NCBI GenBank assembly: GCA_023101885.1
Contig: JALPQD010000089.1
Coordinates: forward strand, 4,139,087-4,203,086
DNA: 64,000 bases
Direction of reading: 5' to 3'
DNA from: Typhlomys cinereus
Lineage: Eukaryota > Chordata > Mammalia > Rodentia > Platacanthomyidae
Position 1 is the stretch's first letter, and each line of letters starts with the position of its first letter. Below are positions 47,276-57,915 of the stretch, one piece after another. The position numbers and the translations under genes are program-made. Below the pieces are notes generated by a model that had not been told where the DNA came from, did no database searches, and worked only from the letters and a program-made list of their open reading frames with translations.

Positions 47276-48280
47276 AAAAAAACAAGAGAGCTTATGAAGA
47301 CATTTTGGGAAGTATAGTACAAATTGTAAAAGTTATGACTCGCTCAGTCCATGAAACTATGTGAGAGCTTGATGAAGGTTCTCAGCCTCTCCTAGGTCTA
47401 CCCAGTGCATGCATCAGGACATCACATCTACAATTTGGTTCATGTCAGTTGTTTGCTTTCTGTTTCCAGTTCTTGTGCTCTTTTAAATGCTGTTAGACAG
47501 ATAACATATTCCCATAATATTCATATATATATGTTTTCTTGTTCATTATGTAATTTTAAAATATTAGTTTTGCTCATTTTTCTTATGCACATTTATCTGA
47601 ATTTTATGTGAAAATGATTCACTGAGATTTCAGAACTCTATGCTACCAGTGCTGCTCTGACTTTGACCTCTGGGTTTGAATATGCAGTAGTAAGAGCTTT
47701 ATTCTCTTTCTGAACAAGTTCATCAAAACATGAGCACTTTTGCCTCCTACCATTATGTATGCAAGTGTTTTGTCAAAGTGATCATAAAATCTGGTATCAA
47801 CCATCTTTGAGTCTGATTTATAGCCTGATGCACAAAACCTATCAACGTTTGTTCTCTAACTTCAAGTGTTCATTAGTTATGGCAATTCTAATTCTGAGGG
47901 GATACACAATTTCAAGCATTATCGTGGAATTCTATTCACTTCCTCTTAGTTAACTTGAAATTGGAGAACCATAATTCATGTGGATTTCTTCATTACGAGA
48001 AAGACAATGAAAAAGAAAGTAGCAAGAACTTGCTCATGTAGTGAAAAAGATAGCCACACCTGGACAGAATTGCAGTCCACCTACTGGTTTGCCCTAGCAA
48101 AGAGGATCAACTTATCTTTTTCAAGATTCTCAGCTTTGAAATCTGAGTAATCACTTCTACTTTCTCTCAGATATGCTCTAAATTCCAATGTGAAATTTAC
48201 ATTAATTTATTGTCTTTCACTCATTCTTCATGCATACTTCACATATTTATTGATCATCTGCTAAATTCTAGCATAACAAA
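47276..48280. other. Unique AT-rich sequence
   Basis: Nothing recognised. Confidence 0.45.
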
Positions 48281-48360
48281 TTCACAAATTCTTGTTGCTT
48301 GTGTGGATATTCCTCCATCCATTGATTTCTTTCCTTCATAACTGTTCTTACAGCATTATA
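48281..48360 (+). repeat. Direct-repeat unit DR3a (~80 bp)
   Basis: It aligns with 49182-49262 at roughly 80%: shared ATATTCCTCC, CATTGATTTCTTTC, AACTGTTC and AGCATT in the same spacing. Confidence 0.7.
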
Positions 48361-48831
48361 GATCTTCAAAAGATGGAGACAGAGTATCAGTAAGGAAATT
48401 ACAGTTTGGATAATTCTATGTGCAAAAGAACTTTTTGAAAAAAACTTAACTGCTATGATATACACACTGCTCTCTTTTCTTAAATGGGGGAAAATCACTT
48501 TATATTATTCCTACAAGCTGTAACTTTGAAGGTTCTCTGAATTTCCCCTATTCCTTTTGACATTTCACTTTGTTGAAGAAGGAGGCCTGGTTGATTTTTC
48601 CTCTTGAATACTTAAAAAACAAGTTAGTCTCTATCCTGCTTTTTTACTGATGGTGATTTTGCTCACTCTGACTACTACAAACTGCTCATTGACTTTCCTG
48701 CTTCATATCCTTGGGGGAGCTTAGATGACTTCTCCAGCTACAGCTATGATTTTGGTTTATTTTTCTCATTAAATTCCTTCAAAGTTATTGCATGTATGTA
48801 TGCATCTTTTCTCTTTAGAACAAAGTTTATA

Positions 48832-48970
48832 CTCCTCGATAGTAATTAAAATTTTTTATAAGTCTATTTTCTCATCTGTATTCTTTAATAGTAATTAAAA
48901 TTATTTATAATCTATTTTCTCATTTGTACTCCTTAATAGTAATTAAAATTATTTATAATCTGTTTTCTCT
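48832..48970 (+). repeat. Three-copy AT-rich tandem repeat, period ~47-50 bp
   Basis: Each unit contains ATAGTAATTAAAATT, TTTATAA and TCTATTTTCTCAT or a close variant. Units 2 and 3 are more alike than unit 1. Confidence 0.9.
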
Positions 48971-49688
48971 CTCCATTTGTAGAACTTGATATTTCTTCAT
49001 GCATTTTGATTGTTTATCTCACAAGTTTTCCATTGTACAAAAGTCACTTCTCACATTTGGAGGATTGCAAAGGTGTGGAAGCATGTAAGTAGGGATGGGA
49101 GTATATAATGTGGGAATTATGGGAATATGTACATTCTCCAAAGTATCATTCCTTTATTATGGTATTTCTAGAAAGTAGCTGTATTCAACAAATTCTTTTT
49201 GCATGCATGCATATTCCTCCCTTCATTGATTTCTTTCTATCAGAACTGTTCCTATAGCATTTTGAACTAGCATGATTTTTAGGTTGCTCCCACACTTCCC
49301 TATCTCAGTTGCTGGCTGATATTCAAAACATAGAAAGAATAACATAATTCAATTTTGCTATTTTTGAATGATCTGGTAATGTTTGGAACATAATCTTTCT
49401 GTTGCTAACATACAAACAAGGATGTAGAAATGGTTAATGCATTTTATATACCTCATGTTTTAGGGTTCATAAAAAAAGAAGAAATGGGAAAGTACAGTGG
49501 AAAAAAGCATGCTAAAATGTTAAGGCAGTCTCAAAATTAAAATGAATTTGTGTAATGTGTGCTTTTCATGGACTAAATATTAGAAATGTGGCTGTTCATC
49601 TGGTTATTACTGCTGCCATTATTATGTGTCCACTCTGTCTCTTCATCCTGATGTTTATAAGCACCTTATATTTCTCTAACATATGTAA
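48971..49688. other. Unique sequence with DR3b
   Basis: 49182-49262 is the partner of DR3a. A hydrophobic open frame at 49555-49791 has no recognisable homology. Confidence 0.5.
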
Positions 49689-49766
49689 AAATATTCATTG
49701 CTCATCTAATCAAGAACGTGATGACTCAGGATGTACAATAGCTTTATTGATTAATTTAAACTGTTG
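49689..49766 (+). repeat. Inverted-repeat arm A
   Basis: It is 78 bp long and recurs in inverted orientation at 50323-50398 with two substitutions and a 2-bp indel. Confidence 0.95.
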
Positions 49767-49837
49767 CTGTGTAATGTATTTTACAAATTGATAGTATCCA
49801 CCAGCACATGCAAAGCCAGCTGCTCTCCACCATTGAA

Positions 49838-49883
49838 GATCAAGTTAAGAAAACTGAACAAAAAGTGATTAACCTGCAAAAAT
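49838..49883 (+). repeat. Inverted-repeat arm B
   Basis: The first 21 bp match the reverse complement of 50525-50545 perfectly. Weaker matching extends to about 45 bp (partner 50503-50545). Confidence 0.85.
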
Positions 49884-50322
49884 AGTGCTAACTCGTCTAT
49901 TCTGTTGTTGCATAGTGAGCCACAGGTATTTACAATATTCACAACTGTGGCACTCATCATTCCAAGTATTCAGGTACCTTCTTTCTCATGGGACAGTGCA
50001 AACGAGAAGATGTTTGAAAGTTTTTTGTTCTATATTTTTCTGATTTTACATGTCCACACCACTCCTGTGGATTTTTTTTGTTATTAGTAGCTCGCTTCTC
50101 ATGCACACTTGCAAGCTTGCTATGTAAGGTTAAGGAAACATCATGTAGCCTTTCATTTACCTTTTCCATTTTGCTATCACAAGATTTCCTATATTTAGTG
50201 CAAGTACATACTTAGCTGCTCTTTATCAATGTGAGTTCTATGAGATAAACAAGGCAATATATATGTATATATTTAAATTTTGATTATTCATTAATAGTAA
50301 ATAGTTATCACAGGATTTCCTA

Positions 50323-50398
50323 CAACAGTTTAAATTAATCAATAAAGCTATTGTACATACTGAGTCATCACATTCTTGATTAGATGAGCAAAATATTT
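50323..50398 (-). repeat. Inverted-repeat arm A'
   Basis: Reverse complement of 49689-49766. It replaces the middle of a partly duplicated unit: the flanking bases (50306-50322 and 50393-50428) copy 50175-50191 and 50266-50302. Confidence 0.95.
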
Positions 50399-50502
50399 AA
50401 ATTTTGATTATTCATAAATAGTAAATGAAAGAATTCATGGATACAATGAAGTAAAAATAGCATCAACAGCATAGACAAGTTAACAATTTTGTCCTTGTAT
50501 GT

Positions 50503-50545
50503 TTTTGCAATTTAATCATTTTTATTCAGTTTTCTTAACTTGATC
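50503..50545 (-). repeat. Inverted-repeat arm B'
   Basis: Reverse complement of arm B at 49838-49883, lying downstream of A'. The A-B and A'-B' pairs interleave rather than nest. Confidence 0.85.
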
Positions 50546-52289
50546 TATTTAATATGTGGAACTTACTCAATGAAAGCCATTTTAAGGTTTGGAGTATATG
50601 AATGATATTCATACCAAAAATGTACTCAATTCAGAGTTAATTATCCTTCCAAATTGATGCACTTTTAATATACTGTTTTCTGTTAATAAAACTATCAAGA
50701 GGCAAAAACATATATTGTTAAATTTGCAGTCAGCTTCCAGTAACACTATTGATCTTATCTGTAAACTGAATTAAAGAGTAGAGCAATAGTGAGAAAACAT
50801 GTGTCTATGCAAATATTTCATGACAAATACAGAAGTGTGTTGGCATTTAACAAAAAGCACATAAGTTGTAGTTTAACTCAGATTCATTCTGTAACTTGTA
50901 CAAAGACGAGTCTGGATTTAAATCTTAATTCTGAAACCCAGAGACAATAAATAGATACTTTCTAGTGGATGATAACAATAATTTTCAGGAGAGTTGAGGA
51001 TAAGAATAAATAAGCATAATATAATAATATAGCACCCATACTTTTTAATCTAATTATTAGTTGATACACGGTATTTAAAATGTATCTCTTGACTTACCCT
51101 TTGTAAACTCTTCTAAATGTACCACTATTTTCATTTTAAAGATATAAAGATTGAGTTCCAAAATGATTCTTGTACAGAATTGGTACAAGATCTGAGGGCT
51201 TTTTCTAACCAGCATTCCTTGTGGGTAATCCTACATCATGAAGTCCATGTCCAGTCATATGACAATTATAGGTTTACTACTGCTGAGTAAGAAATGTGTG
51301 ATTTTTACAAAATACAAAGCCACTACTAACATTTAAGTAAGCTATTGGGGTAAAACCATATTTTCTTTAATAAAACATCAGTTGGTGAGATACATCAGAA
51401 TGTTATCATTACAAAGACTTCAACTTAATTCTTTCTATATTCAAAGTATTTGAACATGTCATGAGTTCACTGATTCAAAGTGCTCAAAGTGCTCAAACAC
51501 TTTGTGCTGAGATTTTTAGACCATTTGTTTGGGATGTTTCACATCTGAATGTTTTGCAGCATAAAAATACTTGTCCTTACTATATTTTACATGTTGATAT
51601 ATAGATCCCTTTTATTTATAGCATTTAGAGTTCTGGTAGCAGGGCATGCCTGATTATTCAAGGTGAATGACCTTGAAGTTGATCAATGTCCACTGAGTTA
51701 TTAAAAATACATCAATGATTGGAGGCAGCATGAGCAAATATAATTTTCATACAAGATGTTCAAAGCATAAATGTAATTGCATTGACTCAATGTTGTTCCT
51801 TAAGTCCCTGGAAAGAATGTTGAAGGATAAAATTTAGACTAAGGATAAACCCACAAAGCTTTGCTAAGTAAGGAATCTGACAACTTTCAGAAACATTTTG
51901 GAAAAACATTCAGGGATTTTAAACATTTTCAGCTGGGTGTCTTGGAAACTTTAAATTGAATTATAATATTAAAGAAGAGAATTTTCAAAATTTTACTCAG
52001 ACTTGTCACCTTTCACTGGTTGAGATCAGTTCTAGCAGCAAGTGTAAGGTGATCTAGGAGAGGGAAGTCAATGATTTAATTGTAGATTTGCCAATGAGTA
52101 TTTAACACTGGACAAGTTATTCTACTTTTATGAGTACTATTGTCCTTATTGAAAAATGATAGCCACAGATCATCTTTAAGATATCATTTTATGTCCTAAA
52201 TATTCATCTTTGAATACACAGATAATGCAGTCCTCAACTCTCATCCAAGAAGCTTCTTTTCCTCAAAGGTTGGCAGTTAAAACAGAGAC
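50546..52289. other. Unique AT-rich sequence with MIR remnants
   Basis: 51115-51200 resembles MIR (TTTTCATTTTAAAGATATAA, GATTGAGTTCC). A weaker MIR-like match lies at 52105-52170. Confidence 0.4.
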
Positions 52290-52885
52290 TCATACCTTGT
52301 CTAAGTGTAGAGAATAAGTAACTATGGAGAACTTGACCCTTGGTAAGATATCTAAATCTTCACCTCCATAGAAAGGATTAGGTTCCCTGGAAGAGGGGGT
52401 GGTGGTGGAAAGAATGTAAGAATCAGAGTGTAAGGAAGAATACCATCCAACAGTTGGTTCTGGACATCATGAGGCCATTATATCCATGAACTCACTGCAG
52501 CCGTATTTACCTGCATAGCACTTATACAAGATTGGCCCCATCAACAGTACATCACAGATGAAGGAAGAGATTACACGACCTCACCTTTCTATGAGAGAAT
52601 AGTGATGATTAATACTGGCAAAGGGAAAGATATTCATTTGTTTCTGTATTGTTTCCTTTGATAGATGTCTATCTCCTATGATTCAGCAAATCCCCAGGCT
52701 CAGGCTAATGCAAACAACCCTTATTAAACTTGGCAGGGCACATTCTCAAAAAGGTCACAAAAGTAGGAGGAAAACATGAAGATGAAAATTCTCAGTGGGA
52801 GGAGGAGAGATGAGATAGTTCAATATGAAGGAAATGACAAAAGTTCATTGTATGCATATGTAAAACTGTCAAAAGAACCCATTTT
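52290..52885 (+). mobile_element. Old Lx-type LINE-1 3' UTR and tail
   Basis: Landmarks in order: GTTCCCTGGAAGAGGGGGTG, GTAAGAATCAGAG, CTGGACATCATGAGGCCATT, CATGAACTCACTGCAGCCGT, TTACCTGCATAGCAC, TACAAGATTGGCCCCATCAA, then GTCACAAAAGTAGGAGGAAA and a purine-rich end. All follow the rodent LINE-1 3' UTR order. Confidence 0.8.
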
Positions 52886-52989
52886 AGTCGCTTGGTGAAA
52901 TTCTATTAGCTCTGAAAGGAATTATAGAGAGAAATTAATGCTCCTTTTTTCTCGAAAATATGAAATATGTTTTAGTGATGTCTAGGACA

Positions 52990-53202
52990 GTGTGTGTGTG
53001 TGCGTGTGTATGTGCGTGTGCATATGTGTGTGTGTGCGTGTGTGTGCATGTGTGTGCGTGTGCGTGTGTGTGTGTGTGCGTGTGTGTGCATGTGTGTGCG
53101 TGTGGGTGTCTGCGTGTGTGTGATGCGTGGGGGTGTGTGTGCGTGTGTGTGCGTGTGTGTGCGTGTGTGCATGTGTGTGTGTGTGTGTATGCACAAGGGA
53201 GC
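52990..53202 (+). repeat. Long (TG)n/(TGCG)n alternating tract
   Basis: About 210 bp of nearly unbroken purine-pyrimidine alternation with frequent CG steps. Its open frames (Val-Cys or His-Thr) are artefacts. Confidence 0.97.
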
Positions 53203-55699
53203 ACTTGAGTGTGTGTGCCTGTGGTGATCCAATGAGAAACCTCTTTATAACAAGAGAAACAAAATGAATGCAAATTGAACTGAAGAAAGGAATGTTATTT
53301 TTACCACATCTTGCTCAAACTAGTTATTTCTTCCAAATGACCAACTGAAAGAGAAAAACAATCAGATTTTAACATATATCAGTATTAACCTAACACCAAG
53401 AATGGATGTTAGATTTTTATCCAGTCTCTATTCAGAGAACTTCAGCTGCACTGAAGCTACCAATAAAAGTCAAAGGACAAAGACTGAGTCCTCTGAACCT
53501 AAACTTGGTGTGTTTCTACAATATGTATACCATACCACAGTTTATTATTTGTATTACCTTTAAATAGTTAAGGTACTCCTTGACATATTTTAGTTATTTT
53601 TAGAGTTAGTGAACTGAAACAGCCAGTTCAGTGAAGAACACAAATGAAGTCATCAATAGCAGTTACTCTATAATCAAAAGGAATCAATATTTTTATATTG
53701 AGTTCCCTAATGTGATTCAGTAAAGGGATTAGAATATTTGGAAAGGAATATGTTGAAAGTAATTTGAAGTTTGAGATGTAAGAGACAAAATAAAGCATTT
53801 ATATCTGTGAAGACAAAAAAGCAAAACTTGTGTCAATATGAAATTCCATTTTTTTGGCATATGCTTGACTTTACTACAGTTGTTTGAGCATAATGCTTAG
53901 CCATATACAGTTTCAAGTTTTCAGCCTACAAAATTAGGTTTGGAAAAAAAATTTGTAGTGTATATTACCCTTGTTATTACATGTATAAGAACCCTATCCA
54001 ATTCTCAAGTATATATAGAAAAAATAATAGGTTCAGTTATAGAGCTTCTTGTCCAGATTTAATGCACTTTCTAAAACCAAGCTTTCATTATTCATGCAGC
54101 ATAAATTGAAATAGTTAACAGTAGCTGTAATTAATTCCACTAGAATTGAGTGTAATTTTGAGATTTATATAATAAAGTGAAGACACAGATGCTGAAAATA
54201 TTTTACAATCAATTATCTGTTTGAGTGGCAGGTGTGGAATACCAACATTTATCAGTGAATAAATAGAAGAATGTCAAACTGTCATTGCTGCTCTTCTTCT
54301 TAAATTAACATTATTTCATCTTTAATTATCTCTTACTAAGTAAGATTATCATTTAAATACAATGCAAAATATGTGGATAACACATCTAAAATTGCTTTCC
54401 TTCAAGTGGAATGCTGTTAATATGGTTGCACAACAATAGCAGTTGAGATGTACACAAGTTAATTGGGTGTGACTTTTGCCCTTGTAGGTCAGTTCTAGCT
54501 ATACAGACAAGAAATTTATCTTGGAGATCACTGGTGCACAAAAGTGCAGTGTCTCTTTCCTTCAAACTGAAAGAGAGATGCTTGGTCAGAATCATCTGAT
54601 AACAGACAGTGGCAGGAAAGAGGGAGGAGGTTGGAGGAAGAGGGTGGGGGGAAAGGATCAACGAAAACAAAGCATGTGTGGAAATCCCCTGAGGAGACAC
54701 ATTGCTTTGTGCATGCATCTAAAACCACTAATGAAAAATTATATTATATCCTGTAGTTTCATTTTTTATTCCATCTTCTACAAAATGAGATGTGGATATG
54801 AAATTTTTCTTGAATGTTCCAAAGAATAGGTTTCAGTAGATTTCTAGGAATAACTCATGTTTGAAAATTAATAAAAAAAGAAGCGCAAAAAGTTCTCACC
54901 ATTTTGAACATTAGAACTTGGTTAGTTATAATTGAGAATAATTCCCCACTCTGACTATTAAAAACATTACATAACTATAAATGACAGCAAGCAAACTGCA
55001 AAAAGAGTTTAATACCAACAGTACCAGTGCTGTATTAGGCTTAAAGAATGCTTTTTCATCTGTTAGCTGTGATGACTTAGTCCAACTCTGTAGCATGTGT
55101 AAGAAAATGACTCTGTTTGATATATGGAGAAGGAGATAAAGACAAACAAGGAAAAGGACACGGTGGTGAAGAAAAAGATGGAAAAATTTCAAATTTCAGA
55201 ATAATTATTGGTAAGAAAATCATATGTAACTTGGAATATTGGCACATTACAGGCTTTGCATGTATGTGGTTTATACACATAAACCACATGTATGTGTACT
55301 ATCCATGTATATGTGGTATATCCATGTGTATGTCTCTGTGTATGTACATGTGTATAGGCCAGAGATCAATACTAGGTATCTTCTTCAGGTGCTTTCTACA
55401 TTATTTTGAGATAGGATATTTCAATGAACCTAGAATTGTGGATTTGACTGGGCCTCAGCCATATCAAAGAATGTGCTTATGTCTGCCTCACAGATGTGGA
55501 ATTACATTGGCTAGATTGTAATCCTGTTGCTGGGAGCCTAAATTTATGTCCTTGTGCTTATGTGTTAAACTTATTGACTGAGCAATTTCCCCATATTTCA
55601 GGCTCTTGTTTTATTGAGGCATTTATTAGTTCTTCATAGCCGCAGAAAAATTTTCTTTCTTTATGCTTCCAAGGGAACCAAGCATCATATTTCAGACAA
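53203..55699. other. Unique sequence
   Basis: It holds an 11-bp hairpin at 55264-55289 and a purine-rich patch at 54610-54660. No gene or repeat family is recognised. Confidence 0.45.
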
Positions 55700-55860
55700 C
55701 TGAAATTTGAATCATGGTTTTCATTGAATAGCTATGTCACTTTGGTCTTGATAGTCATCATTTCTGTCTCAGTTATCTATTTTAGGAATTAAAGAAAATG
55801 GCAGTCACTATTGATTGCATTGGGAGGACTGGCAAATTAATTGCATAAAGCAAATGTTCC
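55700..55860 (+). mobile_element. MIR SINE fragment
   Basis: It carries GAATAGCTATGTCACTTTGG, TCATTTCTGTCTCAGTTATC, GAATTAAAGAAAATGGCAG and a GCATAAAGCAAATG end, matching MIR order. Confidence 0.5.
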
Positions 55861-55894
55861 TGTTGTATTTTCACTGACGATAAGAAATGCCTTT

Positions 55895-56065
55895 CAAAGT
55901 GGGGACGGAGGCCCATGGCTGCAGAACAAGTTACTCTGGAGGCAGGAAGATAAATTGGGTCCATAAGTTCATAGCCTGTCACAGTATATAAACAAGAACT
56001 TGTCTCCAAACCACCCAACCAGCCAACCAATTAACCAAACAACCAAGAAAAAAAAAAGGTAAGAA
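55895..56065 (+). mobile_element. Old B1-like SINE
   Basis: GGGGACGGAGGCCCATGGCT, TACTCTGGAGGCAGGAAGAT, GTTCATAGCCTGTCACAGTA, AACTTGTCTCCAAACCACCC and a CCAA/A-rich tail follow the B1 order. Confidence 0.65.
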
Positions 56066-56214
56066 AAATGAAATGCATTTTTATACTAGATCATTAATTA
56101 GTTCTTTCCCCAGAGAAACTTACATGTTTTCTTCTAGATGTATCATTCAGTTACAAGTACTAGCTGAATCTATTACAAGCATGCCCTTTGGTAGTGTGTT
56201 ACTTTGAAAGTATC

Positions 56215-56345
56215 ATCTAATCTGTCATGTATAAGCTGCATGACATTGAACAATCTACTTAACCTAAGACTTGATCTCATTGTCTCCAGAAGTGGTCTTA
56301 ATGATGCCATATACTCTATAAATTAGTTTTTAGCAGAGTCAATGG
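56215..56345 (+). mobile_element. MIR SINE fragment
   Basis: TATAAGCTGCATGACATTGA, CAATCTACTTAACCTAAGAC and TCTCATTGTCTCCAGAA parallel the MIR GTGACCTTGGGCAAGTCACTTAACCTC...TCATC region. Confidence 0.5.
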
Positions 56346-56859
56346 AGTAGGAGTGTGCTGACTCTGTAAAACTCAGAAAAACAATGTGACTCATAATAGA
56401 CACATCAAGGATATAAAGAAAAAAATACTATACATGTGTTGTTATTGCTGCTATGTTTTCTTACCAGTAAAGCTATATATTATCTTTAACTTTTACATCA
56501 TTTTCCAGCTGAGTCACAGTTCAGTAAAATGATTTGCTTAAAATCTAAGGAAGAGTAGGTTGCAATGGAAATGGAGTTCCCAACTCCCTCCTTATGACAT
56601 AAATCAGCTATCTTTAAGATTTAATAAAAGTAAATATAGTCTGACATGAGCTGCAATCTTGTGAACTGAAATAAATATGCTTTCCAAATCCACTTGACAT
56701 ATATAACAAATATAAAACACCAACAGACCATCATTCTGAGAGTCATTCAGACAAGATTTTGAAATACCATCAGTTTTTGGTAGACATTTTGAAACATATT
56801 ACACATGAACTTTGTCTTTTTATTTTCACAACAATAATGAAAAGTAAGAATGTCTGTTT
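56346..56859. other. Unique sequence
   Basis: Nothing recognised. Confidence 0.4.
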
Positions 56860-57000
56860 TTATTTGCAGTGCTCTCCTATGGTAAAGATCAAGAAACAGG
56901 TTCAGAGAGGTTAAGTACTTTGACTCTAGTCACAGTGCTAGGAATCAGGTTAGATCTATGAGACTCCCAATCCAACATGTTTCTAACATTGCTCATGCAA
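56860..57000 (+). mobile_element. MIR SINE
   Basis: CAAGAAACAGGTTCAGAGAG, GTTAAGTACTTTGACTCTAG, TCACAGTGCTAGGAATCAGG and AGACTCCCAATCCAACATG align along most of the MIR core. It is the best-preserved MIR in the window. Confidence 0.85.
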
Positions 57001-57589
57001 GTATAAAAATACATTCAGCCCCCTCCCCCAACTAAGTCTAGTTAAAAGTCACTTAGAGATGGTTGCTGGAGACTGCTGCTTCTTCTCCCCAAAAAGAAGA
57101 CTGAGGGATATAGTAGTTTAAACCCCTTTTGTCACTTAACATTTCAAATATACTAACAGATGGCTTTTCCCAGCTCTAGGCAGATGATAGTTCAGAAATA
57201 AGTGGTGTTGGGAGATTTCTTGGGAACGCTTAGGGACAGGAAAGACAGCTGTCACTGAATATCTTAATTACAGCATTTACAAAGTTCTAATTAATGTAAT
57301 GGTACTTTTATGATTATATTAATGTTATGACCATCAGGGCATTTGTTGCTGAACTCATTTGGCAAGATAATTTGGAAGTCATTGCATATTTTAAGGCTAA
57401 CAACTGTTACATGAGCTTGAAGATTTCTGGCCTTAGTGCAGAAGTGAAAATTTATTTCATACCTAATGATGTAGCTGAAAATGTATCTTTATATGATTTT
57501 TTTGGCCAAAAAATAGGAATTGTGGAACACAGAAATTTATATATTGTACAATAAGATAACAAGCATGATAGGTCACACTGAAGAAAGAT
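57001..57589. other. Unique higher-complexity block
   Basis: No repeat is seen. Several TAATTA/ATTAAT cores lie at 57255-57325. An open frame (57327-57554, +, 75 residues) has no recognisable motif. Confidence 0.4.
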
Positions 57590-57720
57590 TAGCACCTTTA
57601 TAGTATTTATAGTTGTGCAGATATTCACATAAGTTGTACGATCCTGGGAAAGTCATTTCATATTTCCTGAGTTTTATTCTTTTCCAATTAAGTGGAAAAT
57701 GACATCAATATCTACCTATC
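57590..57720 (+). mobile_element. Diverged MIR SINE fragment
   Basis: CCTGGGAAAGTCATTTCATA, TTTCCTGAGTTTTATTC and AAGTGGAAAATGACATCAAT mimic the MIR GGGCAAGTCAC..CTCAGTTT..AAAATGGGGATAAT core. Confidence 0.55.
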
Positions 57721-57780
57721 TGCCTTTCTTTATTTGCTTCAAGTTCAATTCAATTTACTACTAAATAATTTTTAAGCCAC

Positions 57781-57915
57781 TTGTTTATTTGTTTCTTTGA
57801 ACCAGGACTATACAACCCAGACTGGCTTAGAACTTGCTTTTTAGCCAAGAATGACCTTGAACTTCTCCCAAATGCTGGGATGACAGATATATACCAACAT
57901 GGTCAGCTTCATGAA
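57781..57915 (-). mobile_element. B1 SINE
   Basis: The plus strand reads as reversed B1: TTTGTTTCTTTGAACCAGGA, CCCAGACTGGCTTAGAACTT, AGAATGACCTTGAACTTCTC, AAATGCTGGGATGACAGATA, CCAACATGGTCAGC. Confidence 0.88.

Noticed and set aside
49555..49791. Hydrophobic 78-codon frame that could be a small membrane protein
   Set aside because: There is no recognisable family, no supporting promoter or splice context, and it runs through rearranged arm A. Hydrophobicity is expected of T-rich sequence.
52935..53273. His/Thr- or Val/Cys-rich open frames
   Set aside because: Artefact of the (TG)n tract at 52990-53202.
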